Source of the DNA: Listeria weihenstephanensis
GTDB lineage: Bacteria; Bacillota; Bacilli; Lactobacillales; Listeriaceae
NCBI RefSeq assembly: GCF_003534205.1
Contig: NZ_CP011102.1
Coordinates: forward strand, 3,112,036 to 3,176,035
DNA length: 64,000 nucleotides
Direction: 5' to 3'
In this document: positions 37,067 to 45,786 of the stretch, one piece after another
Layout of the letters: each line of letters starts with the position of its first letter
How positions within the stretch are numbered: the stretch's first letter is position 1
Notes under the pieces: model-generated
What the model was told of the DNA's origin: nothing
The model's database searches: none
The model's input: only the letters and a program-made list of their open reading frames with translations
Translations under genes and position numbers: made by a program

Positions 37067-38452
37067 TTATTCTTCATTTTTCAATTTCGCGTTACGTTCC
37101 GCCAATTCCACAAGATACATCTTCTCTTGTTTATCGGCTTTATAGAACATCAACGCAATTCCTGCAATCGCAAAACCGACAATCGGAATCCAAATAAAGT
37201 TGAACTCAATCGCGTGTAGTGCGCTCGCTGTTTGGGTTTTATTCGCTTGGTAACCGCCTGCAGCCAAAATTCCCGCAGTCATCGCGCCACCAATTCCCAT
37301 ACCGAATTTCGCGCCGAAGCTTGATGCGGACGTCAGCAAGCCTTGTGCTCTCACACCGCTTTTCCACTCGCCATAATCGACAGTATCGGCAAGCATAACC
37401 GACAGAAGTCCGGAGATAAATCCAGTTCCAAACGCGTTAATCACAACGCCGACGATGATAATTGGTACACTCAAACTATACGCCCCAACACCCATAACCG
37501 CCTGCCCGATAATCGCCAAAATAAGTCCGCCAACCATCGTGTTTCGTTTTCCTAATCGACCAGCTACAGCAGGAGTCATAAGAAGTGTCAAAAGTGAACC
37601 AAAAGCCAGCGCCATAATCATCGGCACCAAGTCTTCACGGCCTAAATTATATTTGAAGAAGTAAATCGTTGTTTGGTTTTTCATGGTCATTGCCATCCAA
37701 TAAATGAAGTTCATCAAAATCATGATAACCCAAGGCCAGTTACGCTTAATCGCCTTCACGCTGTCTTTCAAACGCACGACTTTTTGCACATTTTCAATCC
37801 GTTCTTTTGTATTGAAGAAAGTGTTGAGTAATAAAACAACTGCCACGATCGAAAAAATCAAAATCGTGAGGAAAAAGCCTTTTTGGTCATCACCTTTTCC
37901 GAGTGCTGCTACGATTGGTAATGTAAACACAGTTACAATGATTTGTCCTAGCGTTCCACCGAATTGGCGAACCGTTCCAAGTACCGTTCTTTCTTGCGGG
38001 TTATTCGTCAAACTTGGCAAAATCGATGTGATCGGCAAATTCACGCAAGAATATAAAATACCTACTAAAATATATGTGATATATGCCCATGCCAGTTTTC
38101 CAGCGTCGTCAAAGCCTGGTGTTGTAAAGGTTAATACGCACATGAGGCCAAATGGAATCGCAAACCACAAGAAGAATGGTCGACTTTTGCCCCAACGTGT
38201 ATTGGTACGGTCGATGAAAATCCCGATAATCGGTCCATCAAAAGCATCGATGACACGCGCAACTAGAAATAAAGTTCCTACTGCCGCAGCGCTTAGTCCG
38301 TATACATCTGTATAGAAAAACATTAAATAGGTCGAAATAACTTGAAATGCTAGATTACATGCAGTATCACTTAAACCATAACTAATTCGTTCTTTCCATG
38401 GCACCATCGCTTTCAATGGTTCTTCCGTCGAAATTCTTCCTGTTGCTTCCAT
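37067..38452 (-). CDS. GPH-family glycoside/pentoside transporter (XylP-like)
   Basis: This 461-residue sodium/proton-coupled symporter of the glycoside-pentoside-hexuronide family has about 12 helices. Signatures: ISYGLSDTACNLAFQ, the FIDRTNTRWGKSRPFFLW loop, and ADTVDYGEWKSGVRAQGLL. It is the last gene behind the alpha-xylosidase. By analogy with XylP of Lactobacillus, an isoprimeverose (xylosyl-glucose) or xyloside importer is likely. A 214-bp repeat element separates it from the xylosidase. Confidence 0.87.
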   Translation of the reverse strand: MEATGRISTEEPLKAMVPWKERISYGLSDTACNLAFQVISTYLMFFYTDVYGLSAAAVGTLFLVARVIDAFDGPIIGIFIDRTNTRWGKSRPFFLWFAIPFGLMCVLTFTTPGFDDAGKLAWAYITYILVGILYSCVNLPITSILPSLTNNPQERTVLGTVRQFGGTLGQIIVTVFTLPIVAALGKGDDQKGFFLTILIFSIVAVVLLLNTFFNTKERIENVQKVVRLKDSVKAIKRNWPWVIMILMNFIYWMAMTMKNQTTIYFFKYNLGREDLVPMIMALAFGSLLTLLMTPAVAGRLGKRNTMVGGLILAIIGQAVMGVGAYSLSVPIIIVGVVINAFGTGFISGLLSVMLADTVDYGEWKSGVRAQGLLTSASSFGAKFGMGIGGAMTAGILAAGGYQANKTQTASALHAIEFNFIWIPIVGFAIAGIALMFYKADKQEKMYLVELAERNAKLKNEE

Positions 38453-38479
38453 AAATTTTTCCCACCTTTTTTAGTTTAG

Positions 38480-38694
38480 TTGGGACATAACCTAAATAAA
38501 TCGGCGACAAGCGTTCGCATTCCAGGAGTTTGGCGGACTTCCGGTTCTCATGTACAGTCGTACACTCCGCTTCCGGCTTCCACCAAACTCCCGGAATGCA
38601 AACGCTTTCGCTCAATTTGTTTACAGCCAAATGTACATCCTACCCAATATAGATGGTGCAGTAGTCTTCGTCCTTGTTTTGGCTTGTGTCCCAA
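38480..38694. repeat. MITE-like element with terminal inverted repeats and a long internal hairpin
   Basis: Ends TTGGGACATAACC (38480) and GGCTTGTGTCCCAA (to 38694) are inverted repeats. Inside, a near-perfect palindrome of about 107 bp (38505-38610) pairs GCGACAAGCGTTCGCATTCC with GGAATGCAAACGCTTTCGC; about 27 of 30 arm positions match, with an unrelated centre containing GTACAGTCGTAC. No coding frame in it is credible. TAGTTT occurs on both flanks and may be a target duplication. It separates the GH31 and transporter genes of one operon. Family not recognised. Confidence 0.65.
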
Positions 38695-38704
38695 TCTCTA
38701 GTTT

Positions 38705-40972
38705 TTATACTAGTTTTATTGTTTTTTCAGATGTTTCGTATTTTTTTACGCCTGATTCCTGTTGTTTATGCCAGATTACTTCGTAGTTCGCTAAGCCTTC
38801 TGTGTGAACTGTAATTTCAGAATTATTATTTTCAACGCGGATCGTTGCTTTTTGCGTACCGTTTGCTTGGAAAATAACCGTTTCGGCGTGTGCGCTAGCC
38901 GTTTCAAAACCGTAAACGTGAATGGTTGGATTTTCGGCATAATCATATTCCGCGTGATCATCTTTCGCGCCACACACGATAATGCTGTTCTCCTTCGCCA
39001 ATAGCGGAAAGCTCATATAATCATGATGCTCGCTAACCCAAGCGCCACCGTCATACACTTCGTCCGTCAAAATATTGGTCCACTTGCCTTTTGGAAGGTA
39101 AAATTCCGCGCGTCCCTCATCATTGAAAATCGGCGCTACAAGTAAATTTTCCCCTAACATGTACTGGCGGTCAAGTGTTGCTGTTGCTGGATCTTCCATA
39201 TAAGAAAGTACCATTGGGCGCATCATCGGCATCCCATCACGCTGCGCCGTCACCGCTTGCTTAAACAAGTACGGCATCAAGCGCATTTTCAGTTTCGTGA
39301 ATTTCCGCGTCACGTCCACCGCTTCCTCATCAAAGATCCATGGTACACGATATTCCACATTCCCGTGATAGCGACTGTGCGAAGACAACAAGCCGAACTG
39401 CGTCCAGCGCTTATAAATATCAGGTGTCGCGCCCTCTTCAAAGCCACCAATATCATGACTCCAGAAGCTGAATCCAGATAGCATGAACGATAAGCCGCCG
39501 CGCAACGATTCCGCCATCGAGCTATACGTAGAAAGGCAGTCACCGCCCCAATGAACTGGGAATTTTTGCGATCCAACCGTCGCCGATCTCGCGAATAATA
39601 CCGCATCCTGCTCACCGCGTTTCTCCTTCAAAAGATCAAACACGACCTCATTGTAAATGTAAGAATAATAGTTATGCATTTTTTCAGGGTCCGAGCCGTC
39701 GAAATACTGCACATCTGTCGGAATCCGCTCGCCGAAATCCGTCTTAAACGCATCCACGCCCATATCCATCAAAGCGCTCAACTTATCGCGATACCACGCG
39801 CACGCCGCTGGATTCGTAAAGTCGACAATCGCTTGCCCACCTTGCCATAAATCCCACTGCCACACAGAACCGTCTTTATTTTTGATGAAATAGCCATGCT
39901 CCTTACCTTCCGCAAAAAGCGCCGATTTCTGAGCAATATACGGGTTAATCCAAACGCAGATTTTCAAACCCTTCGCCTTCAAGTTCGCAAGCATTTTCTC
40001 AGGTTCTGGGAAAACACGACGATCCCACTCAAAATTACACCACTCAAAATCCTTCATCCAGAAACAGTCAAAATGGAACACATCAAGCGGGATATCGCGT
40101 TCCTTCATCCCATCAATAAACGAATTCACCGTCGCCTCATCATAATCCGTACAAAACGACGTGCTGAGCCATAAACCAAACGACCAAGCAGGCGGCAATG
40201 CAGGTTTCCCAGTCAAATCCGTATACTTCCGCAAAATTTCTTCCATCGTCGGACCGTAAATAATCATGTACTCAAGCGTCTCACCCGCAACACTAAACTG
40301 GTTTTTTGACACATGCTCCGAACCAACCTCAAACGACACATGCTCGGGATGATTCACAAATACGCCATAACCTTTATTACTCACAAAAAACGGAATATTC
40401 TTGTATGACTGATCACTACTCGTGCCACCATCCTTATTCCAAATATCCACGGTCTGGCCATTTTTCACAAAGTTTGTGAAGCGCTCACCAAGTCCATAAA
40501 TATTCTCTCCAACGCCCAAATCAAGCCGTTCGCGTATGTAATTCTGATCCGCAGACGTAACGTAACCTTGACCATTCACATCCGATTTCGTCAAAAACTG
40601 CTCATTTCCATAAAAAGATAACGCATAGTTTTCCTTATCGATCGCAACTTTCAAATCACCAGACTCAATTGTAATCGCTTTCTCTTCATCCGTCGTTTTC
40701 AGTGAAACTTGCTCTTCATTGATCGCATATGCAGGCGACGTGCGATTCCCACCATCGTGATGCTTCAAGCGAACAGTGAACACGTCTTCTCGCGGCGAAC
40801 TTATTTCTGTCGTCATCAAACCAAGATTTAGCGTATCTCCGCGCGATTTAATTTTTTTAAAAGGAGCATAAACGGTAACTGTATCCGCTTTCAATTGATA
40901 GTCAAATACTTCTTTCGGATTCTGGATTTCAAAACCCTCTTTTACAAGCCAAATACCATCTGTAAATTTCAT
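38705..40972 (-). CDS. yicI: GH31 alpha-xylosidase (YicI type)
   Basis: This 755-residue cytoplasmic glycoside hydrolase family 31 enzyme releases xylose from alpha-1,6-xylosyl glucosides such as isoprimeverose. The nucleophile is Asp412 in FKTDFGERIPTDV and the acid/base is Asp478 in HWGGDC. Both motifs and the spacing match E. coli YicI (772 residues). GGAGGGACAAG precedes the ATG. It is the first gene after a cre/XylR-controlled promoter, divergent from xylR, with the GPH transporter downstream. Confidence 0.93.
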   Translation of the reverse strand: MKFTDGIWLVKEGFEIQNPKEVFDYQLKADTVTVYAPFKKIKSRGDTLNLGLMTTEISSPREDVFTVRLKHHDGGNRTSPAYAINEEQVSLKTTDEEKAITIESGDLKVAIDKENYALSFYGNEQFLTKSDVNGQGYVTSADQNYIRERLDLGVGENIYGLGERFTNFVKNGQTVDIWNKDGGTSSDQSYKNIPFFVSNKGYGVFVNHPEHVSFEVGSEHVSKNQFSVAGETLEYMIIYGPTMEEILRKYTDLTGKPALPPAWSFGLWLSTSFCTDYDEATVNSFIDGMKERDIPLDVFHFDCFWMKDFEWCNFEWDRRVFPEPEKMLANLKAKGLKICVWINPYIAQKSALFAEGKEHGYFIKNKDGSVWQWDLWQGGQAIVDFTNPAACAWYRDKLSALMDMGVDAFKTDFGERIPTDVQYFDGSDPEKMHNYYSYIYNEVVFDLLKEKRGEQDAVLFARSATVGSQKFPVHWGGDCLSTYSSMAESLRGGLSFMLSGFSFWSHDIGGFEEGATPDIYKRWTQFGLLSSHSRYHGNVEYRVPWIFDEEAVDVTRKFTKLKMRLMPYLFKQAVTAQRDGMPMMRPMVLSYMEDPATATLDRQYMLGENLLVAPIFNDEGRAEFYLPKGKWTNILTDEVYDGGAWVSEHHDYMSFPLLAKENSIIVCGAKDDHAEYDYAENPTIHVYGFETASAHAETVIFQANGTQKATIRVENNNSEITVHTEGLANYEVIWHKQQESGVKKYETSEKTIKLV

Positions 40973-40999
40973 TTCTTGTCCCTCCAGTTTCTAAAACGA

Positions 41000-41067
41000 G
41001 TTAGTTAGCATGATAAACTAACTAACATTATAATAATACGAATATCTCATTTTGTCAAGCGCTTTCT
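41000..41067 (-). promoter_or_regulatory. yicI promoter with XylR operator and cre
   Basis: Minus strand TTGACA (41053-41058)-N17-TATTAT (41030-41035), with an alternative TATAAT 3 bp further. The cre site GTCAAGCGCTTTCT (41054-41067) covers the -35. Downstream, GTTAGTTAG-N9-CTAACTAAC (41000-41026) is a perfect 9-bp inverted repeat in the position of a XylR roadblock operator. Confidence 0.85.
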
Positions 41068-41070
41068 TAT

Positions 41071-41099
41071 TAGACAAAGCACTCTTTAAAAGCTACAAT
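41071..41099 (+). promoter_or_regulatory. xylR promoter
   Basis: TAGACA (41071-41076)-N17-TACAAT (41094-41099), 26 nt before the xylR start. It is back to back with the yicI promoter; the cre site lies between them. Confidence 0.75.
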
Positions 41100-41125
41100 A
41101 GATAAGAGAACAAGGGGGTACTGCA

Positions 41126-42280
41126 ATGTTTGCAAATCGAATAGGTATTAGAGAAACCAATGAACGCACCGTTTTGAGCGTCATCGTCAATGATGGACCT
41201 CTTTCACGCGCCAAATTATCCGAGAAAATCGGCTTAAATAAAGCAAGTGTTTCCGCGATCGTCAAAAAACTGATCGAACAAAAGCTGATCAAAGAAGTCG
41301 GCATCGGTGAAAGTACTATCCAAGGCGGTCGCAAACCGATCATGCTTGAGCTCAACAAAGCTGCCGGTTTCGCGGTTAGCATCGATATCGGCTATGATTA
41401 CATAGACACGATGATTCACTATCTAGATGGCACGATCCGAAAACGAAAACTGCTCCCCTTCCGAACGATCGAAAAAACAACAATCACCGCTGAATTAATC
41501 ACAATCATCGAAGAAATAACGGAAAAGCTTCCGAAATCACCTTTTGGCATTGTTGGCATGACGATCGCCATTCATGGTGTGATTCATAACAATCAGATCG
41601 TCTTTACGCCCGCCTATGATTTCACCGATTTCCCGCTAGCCGAAGAGCTCGCAGCACATTTTGATTTTCCGATTTTTCTCGAAAATGAAGCCAATCTTTT
41701 CGCGCTTAGTGAGCATGCCAAAAATAGCTCCTATCATAACCTTGTGGGCATCAGTATTCACGCTGGAGTTGGTGCTGGAATCATCATGAATGACGCGCTG
41801 TACACTGGTGAAAATGGCCTCAGCGGCGAGATCGGCCACATGATCGTGCAAGTGAACGGGAATCACTGCACATGCGGTGGCAATGGTTGCCTAGAAACGT
41901 ATAGCTCCGAAAAAGTGATTTTAGACACGTATCGCGACCTCACACAAAATCCAGAAGCTATCATTCCTGATCTGTATCGTGCCTATGCCGCAAACGACCC
42001 AATCGCGACGAAGCTTCTCGGTGATATGATTGATTACCTAAGCATCGCCGTTCACAACGCTATCACGCTCTACAACCCGAAAGTGATCGCGATTCATAGC
42101 GAAATTAGCCGCCTTATTCCAGATTTCCCAGAAAAGATAAAGCAGAAATTACCACATCTAACGGCCAAAAATATCGAAATAAAAAAAGCCAGTCTCGGAG
42201 AAGAATCCATCCTTTTCGGCGCTGCAGTTGTGACGATTTCGAACTTTTTGGAAGTACCACGATTTGAGCTGAAAAACTAA
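41126..42280 (+). CDS. xylR: Xylose-responsive ROK repressor
   Basis: This 384-residue repressor has an N-terminal winged helix (about residues 15-65, SRAKLSEKIGLNKASVSAIV) and a ROK domain with an intact zinc motif CTCGGNGCLE (near residue 250). AAGGGGG precedes the ATG. Xylose or a xyloside would release it from the operators found before yicI and xylA. Divergent transcription from yicI and the shared operator design at xylA support the assignment. Confidence 0.9.
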   Translation: MFANRIGIRETNERTVLSVIVNDGPLSRAKLSEKIGLNKASVSAIVKKLIEQKLIKEVGIGESTIQGGRKPIMLELNKAAGFAVSIDIGYDYIDTMIHYLDGTIRKRKLLPFRTIEKTTITAELITIIEEITEKLPKSPFGIVGMTIAIHGVIHNNQIVFTPAYDFTDFPLAEELAAHFDFPIFLENEANLFALSEHAKNSSYHNLVGISIHAGVGAGIIMNDALYTGENGLSGEIGHMIVQVNGNHCTCGGNGCLETYSSEKVILDTYRDLTQNPEAIIPDLYRAYAANDPIATKLLGDMIDYLSIAVHNAITLYNPKVIAIHSEISRLIPDFPEKIKQKLPHLTAKNIEIKKASLGEESILFGAAVVTISNFLEVPRFELKN

Positions 42281-42334
42281 CCAAAATAAAGGCCTGAACT
42301 CACCGCGCGCAGTGGGTCCAGGCCTTTATTTTGG
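42281..42334. terminator. Terminator after xylR
   Basis: CCAAAATAAAGGCCTG and CAGGCCTTTATTTTGG are perfect 16-bp arms around a loop that holds a second small stem (ACTCAC/GTGGGT). It starts right at the xylR stop and is symmetrical, so it may work in both directions. Confidence 0.9.
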
Positions 42335-42337
42335 TAC

Positions 42338-42397
42338 AAAAAAACTCGCCAGATTCTATCCGCGAGGGTCGCCTCAGCAATACTATTCCTAAGACAC
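42338..42397 (-). ncRNA. Small RNA gene next to DUF3800
   Basis: A consensus-grade promoter (42402-42431) would start a transcript at about 42397. It ends in a compact terminator: CTCGC, 12-nt loop, GCGAG (42345-42366), then TTTTTTT (42338-42344). The RNA is only about 60 nt, GC-rich in the middle (GAGGCGACCCTCGC), with no ribosome site or useful frame. It lies downstream of, and in the same direction as, the DUF3800 gene. Several structured RNA motifs named DUF3800-I and onward were described because they occur near such genes; I cannot assign this one to a class. Confidence 0.7.
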
Positions 42398-42401
42398 CCT
42401 A

Positions 42402-42431
42402 ATTATACCACAGAATTTATCCGTATGTCAA
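42402..42431 (-). promoter_or_regulatory. Promoter of the small RNA
   Basis: TTGACA (42426-42431), 18-bp spacer, TATAAT (42402-42407) on the minus strand. Both hexamers are perfect, the strongest promoter in the window, and no protein gene lies downstream. Confidence 0.85.
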
Positions 42432-42528
42432 AGCAATTATAACTCTTCTTCACAAATATTAATATACTTTAATTTCGAGTGAAACACCTGTGAAAAATCT
42501 ATTATTCCACCCATGCTATCCTCAAACA

Positions 42529-43407
42529 TCAATATGCATGCCTGTTTTTCCCACTATGAGCCATCAACTGCTTTTCCACATCTCTACTATCCAAGAATAG
42601 ATTATACCTAATATCACTAGCGAGTAACGAACAAATAAAATCAACTACCTCAAGCCCCGCATGCGATGGTTCACAGTAACTTCCTACCTCTTCTTTTCTA
42701 ATAAAACGAATTTCATCTAAAAGTTCGTTTGCTGCCTTGGTATTTATTCGTTCACTTCCTGTAGCCATGGTATGATGGTATGCCATTTTCAAATCTACTT
42801 TCCCATCAAAATCTTTTCCATCCGCATCAAATCTCAATTTTGTACTTACTTGCCTGATACGTTTATCGCTTAGCAAACCACTGGCTGGATCTATTAGCAA
42901 GCTTTTTAAAAGGGAATCTAGATGCTTCTTCATAACAACATATGGTAAACGATATACAGTTTTCTTGCCAATTTCAGACCTTTTCCTCGTCACATTGCCT
43001 TCTTTGTCTAAATATTTTCTGCTATAAAAATAGCGATCCGAGTATATGAGATAAAAATTCGCTTGCAAAAGGAGATCCTGCAACTCCTGAAAAAATGCAA
43101 TCAATTTCTCTTCATTAAAAATTCCATCTTGACAATAGCGACTGTATACCAGAGACTTTTCTCTATCAGCTAAATTCCAGAGCTTTCTATACTCCACAAA
43201 ATGCATGCATTCCTCATCTGGTACTCCGTGCTTCCGCCTAAATTCTAACCATAACTTTTCAAAGGTCTGGATATAATAATTTTGTTCAAAAGTAATACTT
43301 GTAATCCCATAAAAATTAGGCACAACTTTTTCTTGGCGCTCAAATTCTTTTGTTAATGTAGTTTTCTTAGCCTCATCCAAATAAGTATAATAGAGCGTTT
43401 CTGCCAA
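42529..43407 (-). CDS. DUF3800-domain protein
   Basis: This 292-residue soluble protein has the DUF3800 layout: an N-terminal acidic strand YYTYLDEA (Asp11) and the C-terminal AGLEVVDFICSLLASDIRY, where the family has its GLQxADxxA...R motif. Asp11 and Asp in VVDF are in the place of RNase H-like catalytic acids. The start is a TTG with AAGGAAGGTGA 6 nt upstream. Its own promoter is at 43440-43468. The family's biochemical role is unsettled; the RNase H-like fold suggests a nuclease. A strong small-RNA gene follows 130 nt past its stop. Confidence 0.8.
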   Translation of the reverse strand: MAETLYYTYLDEAKKTTLTKEFERQEKVVPNFYGITSITFEQNYYIQTFEKLWLEFRRKHGVPDEECMHFVEYRKLWNLADREKSLVYSRYCQDGIFNEEKLIAFFQELQDLLLQANFYLIYSDRYFYSRKYLDKEGNVTRKRSEIGKKTVYRLPYVVMKKHLDSLLKSLLIDPASGLLSDKRIRQVSTKLRFDADGKDFDGKVDLKMAYHHTMATGSERINTKAANELLDEIRFIRKEEVGSYCEPSHAGLEVVDFICSLLASDIRYNLFLDSRDVEKQLMAHSGKNRHAY

Positions 43408-43439
43408 GCCGATTCACCTTCCTTTTTGTGTTTAACTTC

Positions 43440-43468
43440 ATTATAATGGAAATCAGGCAAATAGTAAA
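43440..43468 (-). promoter_or_regulatory. Promoter of the DUF3800 gene
   Basis: Minus strand TTTACT (43463-43468)-N17-TATAAT (43440-43445), about 33 nt before the start codon. Confidence 0.75.
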
Positions 43469-43512
43469 TACGTCCCTAATCAATACCTTTTAACAATTTT
43501 CATTAGTTATAT

Positions 43513-43971
43513 TTATTCATACAGTTCAAAAACATCTACCACTTCAAACCGCTGACAAACCAACAATAAATCTGGTGTAAACTCCCGCCCATACTGCCCC
43601 AATTCCCAGGTAAAGAAGTTCACATGAGCCTCATACCAATACTCATAGCTAAGGTCGCCTTCTCCTTCCGACCTCGCAAAATCCCGCGATACTTCATTCA
43701 TCTTCACAAGTTCCACTTCCGTATAACGAATAATCGCCAATGGTTCATTTTTCCCATCCAAAATGATATTATACTCGCCAACTTGTGGAATTGCCTCACC
43801 TTCTATTTCATGCACACAATGAGCCGCACAAGTCGCCGTTTTCACCCCGTTCACAACGAGCGCTCCCAGCCGATCCGCCATTTCCGCACCATCCCCAAAC
43901 GCCCACGCCGCAGGGCATTCCAAATCAAGCCCATTCTTCTTCGCAAAACTTTCCCAATACGCTTCCATCAT
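43513..43971 (-). CDS. ASCH-domain protein (YhfF-like)
   Basis: This 152-residue small soluble protein has the ASCH beta-barrel pattern: GVKTATCAAHC, PQVGEYNIILDGKNEPLAIIRYTEV, and a late EYWYEAHVNFFTWEL. ASCH domains resemble PUA RNA-binding folds; some members act on modified nucleosides. The ATG at 43971 is preferred to 43989 because AAAGGGG lies about 8 nt before it. It is monocistronic between DUF3800 and xylB. Confidence 0.82.
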   Translation of the reverse strand: MMEAYWESFAKKNGLDLECPAAWAFGDGAEMADRLGALVVNGVKTATCAAHCVHEIEGEAIPQVGEYNIILDGKNEPLAIIRYTEVELVKMNEVSRDFARSEGEGDLSYEYWYEAHVNFFTWELGQYGREFTPDLLLVCQRFEVVDVFELYE

Positions 43972-44164
43972 TTCACTTTCCCCTTTCATGTTCCTTCAAA
44001 ATAAGATACCGAGTCCATAATCTCAGTCTACATTTTTCACATCACTTTGGAAAGCATCATGGACTCATATTTTTGTACCTTTTCCCAAACAAATAATGGA
44101 GTACTTTTCTACTCTCCCAAGTCCCATTGTATCAAAAAAAACAGATCTATAAAGGACAGCGTAC

Positions 44165-44210
44165 AAAAAACAGCAAGAAAACACCCAATAGGGCTTTGCC
44201 TGCTGTTTTT
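44165..44210. terminator. Terminator after xylB
   Basis: ACAGCA and TGCTGT arms, with inner CCC/GGG pairing, are flanked by A6 on the left (T6 on the minus strand) and T5 on the right. It lies about 80 nt past the xylB stop. The rest of 43972-44289 shows no supportable gene; a 77-codon plus-strand frame there lacks a ribosome site. Confidence 0.7.
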
Positions 44211-44289
44211 ATATGTTATTGATACTTCCGCCCCGCTATCCTTGGGAACTTTGTCAATGCTCTCGCAACTCATAAATTAGTTTTTCAAC

Positions 44290-45771
44290 CTAATTTAGGC
44301 GTTCACAAATCTGCTTCGTCGCTGGATAAATTTCTTGATACGCCTCATAAAAATCGTCATATACCTTATGATTCTCCATATTAGGGCTATATGACGCTTT
44401 TTTCTTAATAAAAGTTGGAACAGCGCTCGCTAAATCATCGAATATCCCGCTACCAACCGCGGCAATCATCGCTGCGCCTAACGCTGGACCTTGTTCACTA
44501 ACCAGCGTCTCGATTTGTACACCTAAAATATCCGCTTGCATTTGAAGCCAGTCTTCATTTTGCGCTCCGCCACCCGTGGAAATGACCGATTCAAATTTTT
44601 TCTGTGCTCGGTTTTTCATCGATTGCATCGAATCGCGTAACGAGAATGTAATCCCTTCTAAAACGGCTTTTGCAAAATGCGTCCGTGTATGGCGCGCATC
44701 AATGCCGATAAAACTACCTCTAATTTTGCTATCCGCGTATGGTGTCCGTTCTCCCACAATGTATGGCGTGAAAAGCAAACCGTCCGAGCCAGCAGGAATC
44801 GCGTTAATGCCGTCCAGAAGCTCCGCGTAGCTCTCACCCGGCGCAAACTGATCCTTGAACCAGCTCAAACTATAGCCCGCAGCGAGCGTCACGCCCATCG
44901 AATAGTAACCGTCCGCGTTCGCATGATGGAATAAATGCAGATCGCCGTGATAATCCTTGTCCTCATCAGCTTCATACGTCAGAAACACGCCCGACGTCCC
45001 AATGCTGAGTAACGCCTTGCCTTCCTCAAGAATTCCCGTCCCGACCGCCGCGCACGCATTATCAGCGCCACCAGCAAAGATCGGAATTCCACTCGGCAAG
45101 CCCGTCGCGTCCGCAATCTCAGACAGTAGCGTCCCAATCTGATCCGTCGAAGCAAGCAAATCTGGGCAAATTCCCGCCGAAATCCCGAACGTATCCAGAA
45201 TTTCCGAACTCCAAGTCCCGCGCGCCAAATCGAGCAACAGCGTTCCCGCCGCGTCCGAATAATCCATATGCATCGTGCCTGTCAGTCGGAATCCAAGATA
45301 GTCTTTTGGCAAGAGGAAACGCGAAACCTGCGTCCAAATCTCCGGCTCATGCTCCTGCACCCACAACAATTTCGGCAACGTAAAGCCTTCCAACGCCTTA
45401 TTTTTCGTTATATCAAGCAGCTTCGCGCCAAGTTTCTCCGTAATCGCCTCACACTGCGTCGTCGTCCGCACATCATTCCACAAAATCGCGCGCCGCAACA
45501 CCTGCTCATCATCCCCAAGCAGCACCAAACTATGCATCTGACCCGAAAAACTGATTCCCGCAATCTCCTGGCTTTCCGGATGCTTCGCAATCTGCGTCGC
45601 CGCACGCGTGAAAGCATCAAACCAATCTTCAGGATTCTGCTCACTAAAACCCGCTCGGTCCGCAAAAATCGGGTATTCCGCCGAAGCCTCCGCAATTTTC
45701 TCACCATTTTCCGCAAAAAGCACCGTCTTTAATGCACTCGTACCTAAATCAACGCCTAATACATATCTCAT
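44290..45771 (-). CDS. xylB: Xylulokinase
   Basis: This 493-residue FGGY-family kinase makes xylulose-5-phosphate. Seen: the N-terminal ATP-site DLGTSALKTVLF, GQMHSLVLL (residues 77-85, substrate loop typical of XylB), the GGADNACAAVGTG motif near 255 and STGGGAQNEDWLQM near 410. AAGGTGG precedes the ATG. It follows xylA by 15 nt in one operon. Confidence 0.94.
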   Translation of the reverse strand: MRYVLGVDLGTSALKTVLFAENGEKIAEASAEYPIFADRAGFSEQNPEDWFDAFTRAATQIAKHPESQEIAGISFSGQMHSLVLLGDDEQVLRRAILWNDVRTTTQCEAITEKLGAKLLDITKNKALEGFTLPKLLWVQEHEPEIWTQVSRFLLPKDYLGFRLTGTMHMDYSDAAGTLLLDLARGTWSSEILDTFGISAGICPDLLASTDQIGTLLSEIADATGLPSGIPIFAGGADNACAAVGTGILEEGKALLSIGTSGVFLTYEADEDKDYHGDLHLFHHANADGYYSMGVTLAAGYSLSWFKDQFAPGESYAELLDGINAIPAGSDGLLFTPYIVGERTPYADSKIRGSFIGIDARHTRTHFAKAVLEGITFSLRDSMQSMKNRAQKKFESVISTGGGAQNEDWLQMQADILGVQIETLVSEQGPALGAAMIAAVGSGIFDDLASAVPTFIKKKASYSPNMENHKVYDDFYEAYQEIYPATKQICERLN

Positions 45772-45786
45772 TTTTCTACCACCTTC

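Noticed and set aside
38382-38786. Short open frames across the 38480-38694 repeat
   Set aside because: They read both arms of a palindrome and have no ribosome sites; this is a structural repeat, not a gene.
44047-44280. 77-codon plus-strand frame between the ASCH gene and xylB
   Set aside because: No ribosome site, no family, and it crosses a terminator hairpin.
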